From: Rhodopirellula sp.
GTDB lineage: Bacteria; Planctomycetota; Planctomycetia; Pirellulales; Pirellulaceae
Length of the DNA stretch: 33,528 nt
Direction: 5' to 3'
Assembly: GCA_002701385.1 (NCBI GenBank)
Contig: NZVD01000056.1
Span: 67,305 to 100,832 of the forward strand
In this document: one piece after another, positions 16,989 through 25,983 of the stretch
Numbering within the stretch: position 1 is the first letter of the stretch
How the letters are laid out: every line of letters begins with the position of its first letter
Made by a program: the position numbers and the translations under genes
Notes under the pieces: model-generated
What the model saw: the letters and a program-made list of their open reading frames with translations, nothing else
The model's database searches: none
What the model was told of the DNA's origin: nothing

Positions 16989-18419
16989 ATGCCTCGCATC
17001 GCCCCGATACTCCTGCTACTCGTTTGTTTCACCACTTTGGCCAAAGGCAATAACAATGCCAAACCTCCGCTCAATGTAATCGTCGTTTTAGTAGACGATC
17101 TGGGCTGGATGGATTTGAGTGTCCAGGGTTCGGACTTTTACAAGACGCCCCACATTGACCGACTGGCTGCCACCGGTGCGCGATTTACAGACGGTTACGC
17201 TGCCTGCGCCGTTTGCTCTCCAACTCGAGCTGCATTGATGACCGGACGTCATCCACACCGTCTGGGGATTACGGACTGGATTCGAGCAGAATTCCAATTG
17301 GGTGGTCGACAAGGCCCCAATTCAGATAAACCGGGGTACCACGATGCTGGCCTGAATTACCTAACCCCTATCAACAACTCCTTCCTCCCTCACAAGGAAT
17401 TGACCGTTGCTGAACTAGTTAAATCAAAGGGCTACGCCACCTGCTTCATCGGAAAATGGCATTTGGGAGGGAAAGGCTATCTCCCCACCGATCAGGGATT
17501 TGATGAGAACTTTGGTGGCTGGGATTACGGACAGCCACCAAGCTATTTTGATCCGTATACAAACAAACGCCTATCGGAAGGAATTCCAACCTTAAAACCT
17601 CGTGAAAAGGGCGAATACTTAACCGACCGGGAAGCCGACGAGGCAGTAGGATTTATTAAGAGAAACAAAGACAAGCCATTCTTCCTCTATCTTTCTCACT
17701 ACACTGTCCATACACCAATCCAAGCCAAACAGTCTATCACTGACAAGTACATCCCTCTGAAAGACGGGAAAGGGCAGGACAATGCAACCTATGCATCCAT
17801 GCTCGAGAGCCTTGATGACTCTATGGGCCGTCTACTGAAGACTCTTGATGAACATGATCTGACTTCCAATACCGTCATCATTTTCACCGGCGACAACGGT
17901 GGACTGGATCGCAATGACAATCCTACAGACAACGCGCCTCTAAAAATCGGAAAAGGGTACGCAACCGAAGGTGGCATTCGAGTACCGTGGATTATTCGCT
18001 GGCCTGGCGTTACCAAAGCCGGTACCACCATCGATACGCCTATCACAAGTGTGGACCTCTTTCCCACCGTTGCATCCATTACCGGCACTCGCATCCCCAG
18101 TGGCGTTCAAATTGATGGCCAAAATCTGACCGGTGTCATCCAGGGCACATCAACTCTCGATCGCTCACTTTATTGGCACTTTCCCCATTACCGACATCGC
18201 GGCGGAGCGGATCCATATTCGATAATTAGAAATGGCGATTGGAAGCTAATCTATTACTATGATCCGATGAAAATCGAGCTCTACAATCTAGCGGATGATA
18301 TCGGCGAACAACACAATCTGGTGGAAGACAAACCGGAAATCACCGCGCGACTCCTTCGTTCTCTGAAGGAACATTTAGAAGAAACAGGGGCGAAGAAACC
18401 CATTGCGAAGGCTGGTTAA
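16989..18419 (+). CDS. Type I sulfatase (arylsulfatase family)
   Basis: A 476-residue secreted sulfatase that hydrolyses a sulfate ester. A Sec signal covers about 1-20. The formylglycine motif C-x-P-x-R is intact (Cys76 to Arg80, CSPTR), followed by AALMTGRHPHRLG, the second family signature. Metal ligands Asp36-Asp37 (LVDDLGW) and the later FTGDNGG motif are present, as is GKWHLGG. Length and motifs match the arylsulfatase A-like group common in planctomycetes; the true substrate is more likely a sulfated polysaccharide fragment than an aryl sulfate. No formylglycine-generating enzyme is encoded in the window, so maturation must come from elsewhere. It is divergent from the protease and convergent with the WD40 gene, 50 bp away, so it is probably monocistronic. 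Confidence 0.93.
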   Translation: MPRIAPILLLLVCFTTLAKGNNNAKPPLNVIVVLVDDLGWMDLSVQGSDFYKTPHIDRLAATGARFTDGYAACAVCSPTRAALMTGRHPHRLGITDWIRAEFQLGGRQGPNSDKPGYHDAGLNYLTPINNSFLPHKELTVAELVKSKGYATCFIGKWHLGGKGYLPTDQGFDENFGGWDYGQPPSYFDPYTNKRLSEGIPTLKPREKGEYLTDREADEAVGFIKRNKDKPFFLYLSHYTVHTPIQAKQSITDKYIPLKDGKGQDNATYASMLESLDDSMGRLLKTLDEHDLTSNTVIIFTGDNGGLDRNDNPTDNAPLKIGKGYATEGGIRVPWIIRWPGVTKAGTTIDTPITSVDLFPTVASITGTRIPSGVQIDGQNLTGVIQGTSTLDRSLYWHFPHYRHRGGADPYSIIRNGDWKLIYYYDPMKIELYNLADDIGEQHNLVEDKPEITARLLRSLKEHLEETGAKKPIAKAG

Positions 18420-18469
18420 CAACTCGCCTGGCAATCTCTCCTAAACAAAGAGCGGCAGGCTGCGCTCAA

Positions 18470-19699
18470 CTACATTTCATAGACTCGCAAGCTGCCATCG
18501 CTACAGGCGATGACAAACCTCCGGCCGTCTTCGGTAAAATCAATTCCGCGAACCGGCTTATTTACTTCCACTACGTGGAATGGTTTAATCTCGCGTGGTT
18601 TCTTTTCTTCAACCGGTTCTTCTGGGGCTGCATGGTCATCACAACCGGCTGCTTCCTCTTTGGGAGCCGCTGATTCCGACGCTTCCTCGTCGGCAAGTGA
18701 CCAGAACTCTACCGTCCCCTTACCATTTTGATTTCCCATTGCCCCAACAACGAATCCTTCAGGATGAAACCGCACACCCCAGGCCACGCCAGCCGAATTG
18801 CTTTTTGTGCGTAAATGACTGCTAATTTCCTTGGTCGCCCAATCGACAACGCAGATAATTGGATCCTGTTGGCCCGCAAATGAATTAACAACATTAGTTA
18901 TCCCAGCACAACCGAGCAGGCTTCCGTCGGCGTTAAAGGCCATATCCCGAGCACCGCCCATATCAGCTTGAAACTTGTTATCAAAGCCTGTCATGACGGA
19001 CTTCAACTCACGCGTACGCTGCCCTGTCTTCGCATTCCAGACAAAGATTTCGCCCATGAGGTCTTCTGACACCAGACTCTCGCCATCGGGGTGAATCATG
19101 ACCGCATAGGGATGTCGACCGTGACCGACAAACTCTTTCTTTAACTTCCAACGCCGAGCATCCCAAAGCTTAATAATCTTATCGTTACCACAGGTGGCAA
19201 TATATTTTCCATTCGGGCCGGCATGTACCCATCGCGAAAATCCCCGATGGGCTTCTACAATACGAACTGGCTTGTCGACTACCAATTCCACTTTGGGTTC
19301 GACTGGCTCTGAATCGTCTTCTGACTCAGTTTGTTCCACGGGCAATTCGACTGCCTGAATCGTTTCAGGCTGCACATCCCAAACGACTACCCGACCATCC
19401 CAACCAGACGTAAGTACTTGCTTACCGTCACTGGAAAAATCTATGCGACGGACCCAACTATCATGAGCCCCCCGATAAACAACTTTTTCACCGGTTTCAA
19501 TTTCCCACCGGTAGACACCAAAATCCTCAGCTCCGGCAAAAACGTACTTCCCCGAAGGATCTAGGCGACAGTTGGTCAGAGCCTCACCGTGGGTAAACTG
19601 CTTTAGTTCTTTGGCCTTTTTGGGATCCGGCTTGCCTGAATTTTCGGGCATCGGCACGACTTCGTCCATTTCAGGTGTCTGCGTCTCGTCGAATCTCAT
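18470..19699 (-). CDS. WD40-repeat protein (cassette 2)
   Basis: A 409-residue predicted propeller with WD40 repeats marked by GRVVVWDVQ, DKIIKLWDARRW and GEIFVWNAKTGQ and ending DGSLRVYEM. Two low-complexity acidic insertions interrupt the blades: about residues 117-140 (Glu/Ser/Asp) and about 343-378 (Ala/Glu/Pro, with a lone GCDDH). No signal peptide is visible. It is the third gene of the second DUF1549/DUF1501/WD40 unit, and its ATG overlaps the preceding TGA by 4 nt (ATGA), a classic coupling arrangement. Compared with the 363-residue cassette 1 protein it has a longer N-terminus and the acidic insertions. No enzyme motif is seen. Confidence 0.87.
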   Translation of the reverse strand: MRFDETQTPEMDEVVPMPENSGKPDPKKAKELKQFTHGEALTNCRLDPSGKYVFAGAEDFGVYRWEIETGEKVVYRGAHDSWVRRIDFSSDGKQVLTSGWDGRVVVWDVQPETIQAVELPVEQTESEDDSEPVEPKVELVVDKPVRIVEAHRGFSRWVHAGPNGKYIATCGNDKIIKLWDARRWKLKKEFVGHGRHPYAVMIHPDGESLVSEDLMGEIFVWNAKTGQRTRELKSVMTGFDNKFQADMGGARDMAFNADGSLLGCAGITNVVNSFAGQQDPIICVVDWATKEISSHLRTKSNSAGVAWGVRFHPEGFVVGAMGNQNGKGTVEFWSLADEEASESAAPKEEAAGCDDHAAPEEPVEEKKPREIKPFHVVEVNKPVRGIDFTEDGRRFVIACSDGSLRVYEM

Positions 19700-20964
19700 G
19701 TCAACAACTCCTTAATCGGAGCGGCCACCGGGTCGCCAATCGGCACAGAACGGCCATCCAACGCATGGTCAGATTGAGAATCTATCCCCACTGCCTGCAT
19801 ATAAGTATGGAAAAGGTGAGCCCCATCGACTTCTCGATCCGAGACCTCCGTACCATCCGCATTCGTAGCACCTACAACGCCACCTGGTTGTATGCCACAG
19901 CCTCCGAGTGCGATGGAGAACGATTTTCCCCAATGATCCCGACCATATTTATGATTCACTTTCGGCGTCCGCCCGAATTCCGAGTAAATAATCACCAATA
20001 CATTATCGAGCATTCCGCGGTCTTCAATGTCACCGAGCAACGTAGCGAATGTCTTGTCGAATTCGTCTAACTGTTCCACGTGAAAATTAAAATTCTCCGC
20101 ATGGGTGTCGTATCCATGATGCGTCACTTTAACACAGGTAACGCCTTGTTCGAGCAAAGTTCGAGCCAACAGGCATCTACGACCAAACCAATGGCGGCCA
20201 TATCGATCCAATTCCTTCTCGTCTTGCTTCTCAAACAAATCAGATCGAGCCATAAGTTGTTGAGCCTGTTCAAAGGACGTGTCGTAAGAATCGATCAACG
20301 CTCGGCTACGCTTACCACCAAACTGTTGATTCAGTTGTTGCCTTAAGCCTTCAGCCCGTATCGCCAGGGACTTAGAAAGATCCTTCGGACGCTCCAGATT
20401 CGTCGGGGGCTTCACTCCTTCCAGACGCATCATTTCATGCTTAGATTCAAGAAAGCCAGCCGTTTGATCCACGATTCCTCTGGTTGTAATATGCACATAA
20501 CCCGGAAGCGGATTATCTGCAGCTGTGAGGTACTTCGAAGCGACAGCGCCCACAAACGGATAGTCACCATTCTTACGCCCCTTTTCCATAAAGAGCCGCC
20601 CCACAGTGTGGTCATCGGTTTGTAGATTGATACTCCGCACCACGCTTAACAGGTGCATTTTCTGAGCGGTGTAAGGAAGCAGCTCACAAATCTGAACACC
20701 GGGCACACTGGTCGAAATCGGGCGAAACGGTCCACCATATTTCGTACCAGGCTTACAATCCCATGATTCAAACTGACTCACGCCCCCTTGCAAGTAAACC
20801 TGCAGAATTTGCTTTTGACCCGACTTCATTTCTTTAGCCATGGAAGGAGTCAGTAGACCGCCAAAACCGGCCATAGCGCCTGCCATCGCGCCAGTCCCCA
20901 TGAAGTGACGGCGTGTTACATGATGGTCAACAGCATTGCATCCGGCATTACGTCGCTTAGTCAT
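19696..20964 (-). CDS. DUF1501 Tat-exported protein (cassette 2)
   Basis: A 422-residue DUF1501 protein. I placed the start at the ATG whose first base is 20964, preceded by GGAAAAGAG, because it gives a proper Tat leader: Arg18-Arg19 in VTRRHFMG followed by an Ala/Gly-rich hydrophobic stretch ending SMA. A longer in-frame start at 21051 would overlap the DUF1549 gene. The twin arginines and Cys9 occupy the same positions as in the cassette 1 paralog at 3895-5217. Conserved motifs include YLQGGVSQFESWDCKPG, YSEFGRTPKV and GRDHWG. Activity is unproven; the fold is related to alkaline phosphatase/sulfatases. It lies 34 bp after the DUF1549 gene and overlaps the WD40 gene by 4 nt. Confidence 0.9.
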   Translation of the reverse strand: MTKRRNAGCNAVDHHVTRRHFMGTGAMAGAMAGFGGLLTPSMAKEMKSGQKQILQVYLQGGVSQFESWDCKPGTKYGGPFRPISTSVPGVQICELLPYTAQKMHLLSVVRSINLQTDDHTVGRLFMEKGRKNGDYPFVGAVASKYLTAADNPLPGYVHITTRGIVDQTAGFLESKHEMMRLEGVKPPTNLERPKDLSKSLAIRAEGLRQQLNQQFGGKRSRALIDSYDTSFEQAQQLMARSDLFEKQDEKELDRYGRHWFGRRCLLARTLLEQGVTCVKVTHHGYDTHAENFNFHVEQLDEFDKTFATLLGDIEDRGMLDNVLVIIYSEFGRTPKVNHKYGRDHWGKSFSIALGGCGIQPGGVVGATNADGTEVSDREVDGAHLFHTYMQAVGIDSQSDHALDGRSVPIGDPVAAPIKELLT

Positions 20965-20998
20965 CTCTTTTCCTTCTCCAAAAATGGATCGAACCCCA

Positions 20999-22675
20999 TT
21001 ATTTATTAAATCGGAATTCGGCGCTACAGAGTAAAGTACGAACCAGTTCACGAATCACTTCTTCGCGAGCCTCTTCACTTTGCTCGATAAATGCAGTGGC
21101 AATTCCGATCTCCGCCTCATTGGGCAACCGCGAATAAATCGCTAAATAAGCCGAATTCACCACCTCTGCATTATGATCTGATTTCAATAAGTCATCCAAT
21201 AAATATTGCTTACCTGTTGCCAGCCACGACGATACTTCCGGTCCGTTGAGCAAATACAAAGCATGATTTGCAGAAGCATCAAAGCGTGAAGCTGCATTAC
21301 TTGCTGCAAAAACGCCCACCACTTTATCCACACTGGGCTTCAATGCGGCGTGAACCTTTTCTTCGATCAATCTGGCAGCTTCTGGACTTGATAAATCTAA
21401 GGACTCGTTTTCCTTCGTCACTGCTGAGATAGCAACCGTACGAGATTGTTCAACCACTCCCACTGCCTGCATCAATGACCATGCAAATTGCTCTGGACTG
21501 AGAGGCTTGGCAGAAGAATTCAAGTAGAGTGGCCGCTCCTCTGCGTCTGCAACGTCTACGAATTCGGACTCTCGTTGATAGGCCTGTGTCATGACCAGCT
21601 CTTTGATCAAATACTTCAGATCATATCGTTGCTGCATGAAATCATCGGCGAGCAATTCCAACAACTCAGGATGGGATGGTGGATTGCCAAGATGAAACAT
21701 ATCCAGTGGTTCGACAAATCCTTGCCCCATGAGCATCGCCCAAATCCGATTGACGATATTTTGCCGAAAGGCGGTGTTGCCGGCATCGACCATGGCAGGA
21801 GCGAGTTGCAGCCTTCGCGTGTACTTAGGAATGCCTCGATTATTAGTATCCGGTTTTACCTCATACGGCTCTTCAGCAGGCTCCGGATCCACAATCTCTG
21901 CCAACTCTAATATCCGTGGTTGAGTCTGAGATTCCTCACCGGTAAATACCGAGGTGAATTTCACATCACCTTCCACCTTATCTCCGATAGACACGACCTT
22001 GGATTTCGGATCGGTAAACAGATAACTTCGTTGTAAAAATGCAGCCACTCCGAAATAATGCTGCTGCAAATAATCATCGACGTTTGGATGGTTGTGGCAC
22101 TGGGCACACTGCAAATCTCTACCTAAGAAGATTCGTCCGATCGCACGAACCGATTCTTCCCGCTTGATTTCACGATCCAGTAAAAACCTGCTGGCAGGAC
22201 GCAACTCAGGCTTGGAACCATCTGCTCCGAGGATTTCAGAAACCAGGGCATCGTACGGTTTATTGGACGAGAATGCGGTGCGCAAATACCCTTGAAAGTC
22301 TTCTGGTGCCACGTGTTTCTTAGGCAAGCGTTCCATGAACATCACATCAAACACATACTGCATGTGCCTAGCATATTCTGGAGTGTTCAACAATTGATCG
22401 ACTAAGACCTCTCGCTTATTCGCCTGTTCGTTCTCAACAAATGACGATAACTGTGTTGGCGAGGGAATCCTGCCTGTCAAATCCAAATAGACTCGGCGAG
22501 CAAAACCATAATCATCAATTACAGATGCTGACCGGTCTGCCAAGTCACCTTGTGCCTGCCTCAAAGAGTCGTCGATAATGTCATGAAGTGATTGTTCCTG
22601 AGCACTGAGAGTAGAGCAGGGCAATAATGCCCCCCACAGGAAACAAATCAAACCGGGGATGTAAATGTAACGCAT
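20999..22675 (-). CDS. DUF1549/DUF1553 secreted protein with CxxCH motif (cassette 2)
   Basis: A 558-residue paralog of the protein at 2316-3890. A signal peptide covers about 1-25 (ending STLSA). The DUF1549 part (about 28-230) holds the c-haem-type CAQCH at 190-194 followed by NHP. The DUF1553 part (about 280-558) carries NRIWAMLMGQGFVEPLD and HPPS-like HLGNPPSHPELLELL, and it ends in SAEFRFNK, nearly the same ending as its paralog (SAEFRFNH). It lacks a separate PSCyt1 cytochrome domain. It heads the second cassette and is divergent from the zinc-ribbon membrane protein gene, with a compact promoter region between them. Confidence 0.88.
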   Translation of the reverse strand: MRYIYIPGLICFLWGALLPCSTLSAQEQSLHDIIDDSLRQAQGDLADRSASVIDDYGFARRVYLDLTGRIPSPTQLSSFVENEQANKREVLVDQLLNTPEYARHMQYVFDVMFMERLPKKHVAPEDFQGYLRTAFSSNKPYDALVSEILGADGSKPELRPASRFLLDREIKREESVRAIGRIFLGRDLQCAQCHNHPNVDDYLQQHYFGVAAFLQRSYLFTDPKSKVVSIGDKVEGDVKFTSVFTGEESQTQPRILELAEIVDPEPAEEPYEVKPDTNNRGIPKYTRRLQLAPAMVDAGNTAFRQNIVNRIWAMLMGQGFVEPLDMFHLGNPPSHPELLELLADDFMQQRYDLKYLIKELVMTQAYQRESEFVDVADAEERPLYLNSSAKPLSPEQFAWSLMQAVGVVEQSRTVAISAVTKENESLDLSSPEAARLIEEKVHAALKPSVDKVVGVFAASNAASRFDASANHALYLLNGPEVSSWLATGKQYLLDDLLKSDHNAEVVNSAYLAIYSRLPNEAEIGIATAFIEQSEEAREEVIRELVRTLLCSAEFRFNK

Positions 22676-22695
22676 CTATCTATTATATATAGGTG

Positions 22696-22708
22696 GCGGA
22701 TAATCCGC
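22696..22708. promoter_or_regulatory. 13-bp palindrome in the divergent promoter region
   Basis: The sequence GCGGATAATCCGC is a perfect palindrome around a single central base and sits next to an AT-rich TATTATATATA run (22681-22691). It lies between the start of the cassette 2 DUF1549 gene and the membrane protein gene, a good place for a shared operator. Confidence 0.4.
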
Positions 22709-22740
22709 ATTATCAAAACAACTCAGGAGCCCCCCCAGAG

Positions 22741-23802
22741 ATGGCAGACTCGTTTGAATATACCTGTAGTCAATGTAGAGAATCACTAACGCTTCCTTTG
22801 TCACTTATGGGCCAACAGGGAGAGTGCCCAACATGTCATCATGTGGAAACCCTCTCCGATGCAAGTTACGAAGCCTTGCCAACTCCGGAGCCTGTGACGA
22901 CTCATTCAAACCACAGTCCGTTCGGTGGTGGTGCTCCCGTGGTGGCTGCTAATGTCCCGGGGACAGAGAATCCGTATGCTACACCGGCTGAAGATGCCTT
23001 TCAATTTGGATCTGTCAATCCCGATCATCGGGTGCGTTTATCACTTACGTTATGGGGAACCATGGCTGCATACACACTTGCAACCATCTGGGCAATCATA
23101 GCAATCGTCGCTCCCATGGTTAGCATCTTTACTGAAAATCCTGAGCGGTTTGAAGGCTTAAGTGATGACGAGCAAGCTTTCGAGTTTATGATTGCACTTG
23201 CTGAAAGCACGACAGACTTTGTTCGCGAGGATCTTAAAGATGTACCTAAGGACAAATGGGAAGAAAGACTTGGCTTGACTATTCTGACTGGTATGGGCAC
23301 GTTGCTCATAGGCCCTCTCGTGCTGTTTCTCTGTGGGACAGTTGCGTATTTGATCTTCTTCTATACATTATGGCATCAAATACAAGACTCTCCCGAGGTT
23401 GGCTTTAGTCCGACCGCCATCGTCCTGCTTCAGCTTGCTCCGCTGGCTGTCATACTCTTTGGCAGTCTCCTCGGTTCAATCAGCCCTCTCTTGCCTGTCT
23501 TCATTTCGTTCATGGGGGCCATTATCCACGGGGTGGTGATGTTCATCTCTTACTGGAAGCTTGCTGAATACATGGAGAGGTATTGTAGGCAACAGGGGAT
23601 CCGAGCTCGGCAATGTTCTCCGGGGCTGGCACTATCCATGTGCATTTGTCACGTGGTTGGAGCCATCCCACTTATTGGCCTGGGCGGTCTGGTCAATCTA
23701 GTTGGTTTGATCATTTGGTTTCCTGTCGTCTTTGGGCTAAAGAATTGTGCCACGGACATCATCAACCACAAAATGGCGATCGAGCAACAACAGCAAGGGT
23801 AA
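22741..23802 (+). CDS. Zinc-ribbon multipass membrane protein of unknown function
   Basis: A 353-residue protein from the ATG at 22741. The N-terminus carries a small zinc ribbon with Cys9, Cys12, Cys29 and Cys32 (CSQC...CPTC), followed by a loop rich in Pro, Gly and His (about 40-95). Hydrophobic segments then occur at about 104-130, 181-211, 226-273 (two helices) and 295-332 (probably two), with an acidic soluble stretch at about 133-178. This resembles planctomycete zinc-ribbon membrane proteins usually left as hypothetical. A GTG at 22693 would add 16 residues, but it would lie over the palindrome and the AT-rich promoter-like run, so I prefer 22741, which has AGGAG upstream. Function unknown. 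Confidence 0.75.
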   Translation: MADSFEYTCSQCRESLTLPLSLMGQQGECPTCHHVETLSDASYEALPTPEPVTTHSNHSPFGGGAPVVAANVPGTENPYATPAEDAFQFGSVNPDHRVRLSLTLWGTMAAYTLATIWAIIAIVAPMVSIFTENPERFEGLSDDEQAFEFMIALAESTTDFVREDLKDVPKDKWEERLGLTILTGMGTLLIGPLVLFLCGTVAYLIFFYTLWHQIQDSPEVGFSPTAIVLLQLAPLAVILFGSLLGSISPLLPVFISFMGAIIHGVVMFISYWKLAEYMERYCRQQGIRARQCSPGLALSMCICHVVGAIPLIGLGGLVNLVGLIIWFPVVFGLKNCATDIINHKMAIEQQQQG

Positions 23803-23857
23803 TAAAGGAATCCGATTCAACGTAGCAGGAAAGCCGATAAGGATCGTCTGTCCTTGC

Positions 23858-24859
23858 CTAAAGCTGGGTCAGCGTCAGATCGTCTTCCAGTGAACGGATG
23901 GGAGTCAGCCCAAGTTTCGATATCTCACCGTGGTAATCGCGTACAGCTTGTTCAGGTTCAATTTCACCATCTGCCAACAACCTTAAAAATTTCACGAAGG
24001 TTAACTGGTCTTCTGAGTTATTGATTTTACGGCCGAACAGGGCGGCATGTCCCCCATACTTCTTCGACTCCCAGAGCATCTTGAAGGCGTCGTGCGTTGT
24101 TCCTGACGACCCGCCTAAAATCCCCACGATAATAGAACTGTCATATCGAGCTAGCTGCTCCATTGCCTCGGGACCAAAATAAGGAATCTTCAAAAACACT
24201 GGACGACCGGCCTTGGTGACTCCTCCCAATGTTCGTGCAATACAATCATTCACATACCTTGGAATGTCCACAATCGGTTGCACCGGCGAGTTTGGCGCAA
24301 ATACTTCAAGGAAATGGCGAAACCCTTTTTCTTCAGCTTCAATCCGAAACTCTTTGTAAGCCTGCAATGCTTCCCGATCGATCGTTGCATCGTTGTTGAA
24401 AGTAATGGAATAGAGCCCGAGGTCGGCGCCTAGTGCTCGTTCTTCTGGTGTACACGCCGATTTCCCGCATTGAGCGTGATCAAGAGTTGTAGACCGGAAT
24501 GGCAGAGAAGGTTGATCTCCATAATTCCCGCTCAATCCACACCAGATATCGGTGGTATCGTTAGCTCGGATCGCAGGCGTCACTGGTGAATTGTCGAAAA
24601 TCCGTTCTTCAATAGTTAACTGCTCACTAGCACTGACACTCATCAACATAATGTCGACGAGGCCCTGTTCCACGATCGCTCGCATATTATTGCGATGATC
24701 CACAACCGTGCCAAATTCGTGCAAGGTAGGGTCGGGACTTAGTCCCGGAGCAGCGACTCCGAATCCCATATCTCCATCCTTCGCATCGGCTATGATAAAA
24801 TCTTCACAGGATGGGTTTTCGAGAATATTACGAAGCTTGATATCTAATGACTTTTCCAT
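23858..24859 (-). CDS. Class I aldolase-like TIM-barrel protein (DeoC/LacD/DhnA-type)
   Basis: 333 residues, cytoplasmic. The pattern fits the DeoC/LacD/DhnA class I aldolase superfamily: VFLKIPYFG with Lys224 as the likely Schiff-base lysine, then SIIVGILGGSSGT (242-254) as the phosphate-binding loop region, and ALFGRKINNS (273-282), the second phosphate-site motif. The N-terminal ADAKDGDMGFG (25-35) is also in the expected place. The substrate is unknown: tagatose 1,6-bisphosphate, fructose 1,6-bisphosphate or a deoxy-keto-sugar phosphate are possible. It is divergent from a PfkB-family sugar kinase across 157 bp, so a kinase-aldolase step pair is an attractive inference. AGAAGAG lies just before the ATG. 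Confidence 0.62.
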   Translation of the reverse strand: MEKSLDIKLRNILENPSCEDFIIADAKDGDMGFGVAAPGLSPDPTLHEFGTVVDHRNNMRAIVEQGLVDIMLMSVSASEQLTIEERIFDNSPVTPAIRANDTTDIWCGLSGNYGDQPSLPFRSTTLDHAQCGKSACTPEERALGADLGLYSITFNNDATIDREALQAYKEFRIEAEEKGFRHFLEVFAPNSPVQPIVDIPRYVNDCIARTLGGVTKAGRPVFLKIPYFGPEAMEQLARYDSSIIVGILGGSSGTTHDAFKMLWESKKYGGHAALFGRKINNSEDQLTFVKFLRLLADGEIEPEQAVRDYHGEISKLGLTPIRSLEDDLTLTQL

Positions 24860-25016
24860 GTCTCTTCTCTTTACTTACTCGTGAATTGTTTGCTTGGGAC
24901 CTTATCATTCCGCCTGATTCCTTGGCATAATAATGTAGATTCTAACGCAATCCTACAAGCATCGTGGGCTCCCGCCACATATTCTCCCCAATCACCCTGC
25001 GAATAACTGCCTTTCC

Positions 25017-25964
25017 ATGAGTTTCGAATTTGACTGTATTGTTGCAGGTATTTCCTGTGTCGACCTACTGATCGGCCCACTGGACTTTGACCAGCCACTC
25101 AACCAGGAAGGCACCTGGGCTTTGGATACCATTACCCCTACGGTAGGCGGGAATGTATCCAACAGCAGTATTGCCTTAGCGAGACTCGGGAGTCGCACCG
25201 GAGCCCTCTCGATTGCCGGCACCGATACTTGGGGCGACTTCCTCATCTCTACGCTTCAAAACGAGGGGGTTGACACGACTCGCTTCCGTCAAAGAGATAC
25301 GCTGGAAACCAGCGCCACCGCGGTGCTGATGAACGATCGCCGCGAGCATATCTTTGCCTACAAGCCTGGAGCAAATGATGCAATCGACCGAGGGTTATTG
25401 GAAGAGAATCTGGACTACATCGCCTCTTCTAAATACATCCTCCTCGGTTACTACGCGTTGCTTCCACAACTAGAGCCATACTTACACGAAGTCCTACAAG
25501 CAATCCAAGCAACCGGCTGCCAAACGGCTCTCGATTGTGCTGGCGGTGGTGGGAGCTTTGCACCGCTCGATCAATGCCTGCCATTTCTCGACATCTATAT
25601 TCCGACCGAGCATGAAGCACGATCTCAAACCTCGCTAAATACGGCCCGTGAAATGATTACCTGTTATCGCGATGCCGGCGCCACCGGACTACTAGGAATC
25701 AAACAGGGGGAACGCGGCGTTCTTCTAAGTCCTGCCAATCATGAATTTTTACAAATCGAGGCAGCCACCGTACCAGGTGAAGTCGTCAATACCACTGGTG
25801 CGGGAGACAGTTTTTATGCCGGCTTGATTTGCGGTCTAACCCGAGGGATGGACATCGAATCGGCAGCTCGGCTAGGAACCGCGACTGCGAGTTGGTGCGT
25901 TACAGGCTTGGGCGCTACAGAAAAACTGCAGGACTTCGAAACGACGACCGGACTGCTAGATTAG
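25017..25964 (+). CDS. PfkB (ribokinase) family carbohydrate kinase
   Basis: A 315-residue cytoplasmic sugar kinase. The C-terminal PfkB signature is intact: NTTGAGDSFYAG with catalytic Asp264 and the GAGD anion hole. The N-terminal substrate signature TVGGNVSNSSIALARLG is present at about 42-58, and the lid region follows. The family phosphorylates ribose, fructose, 2-keto-3-deoxygluconate, tagatose 6-phosphate or nucleosides; the sequence alone does not separate these. The ATG at 25017 begins MSFEFDCIVAG, a natural start for the first beta strand, with no Shine-Dalgarno. It is divergent from the aldolase-like gene and ends 19 bp from the convergent GIDE-LemA-TerB gene. Confidence 0.9.
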   Translation: MSFEFDCIVAGISCVDLLIGPLDFDQPLNQEGTWALDTITPTVGGNVSNSSIALARLGSRTGALSIAGTDTWGDFLISTLQNEGVDTTRFRQRDTLETSATAVLMNDRREHIFAYKPGANDAIDRGLLEENLDYIASSKYILLGYYALLPQLEPYLHEVLQAIQATGCQTALDCAGGGGSFAPLDQCLPFLDIYIPTEHEARSQTSLNTAREMITCYRDAGATGLLGIKQGERGVLLSPANHEFLQIEAATVPGEVVNTTGAGDSFYAGLICGLTRGMDIESAARLGTATASWCVTGLGATEKLQDFETTTGLLD

Positions 25965-25983
25965 AGCCGCTAAGACAATGATC

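Noticed and set aside
22693-22740. GTG start for the zinc-ribbon membrane protein
   Set aside because: It would overlap a palindrome and promoter-like AT run and leave only 17 bp to the divergent gene; the ATG at 22741 fits better.
23803-23857. Terminator between the membrane protein and aldolase-like genes
   Set aside because: Only a 5-bp AAGGA/TCCTT stem and no T-run on either strand.
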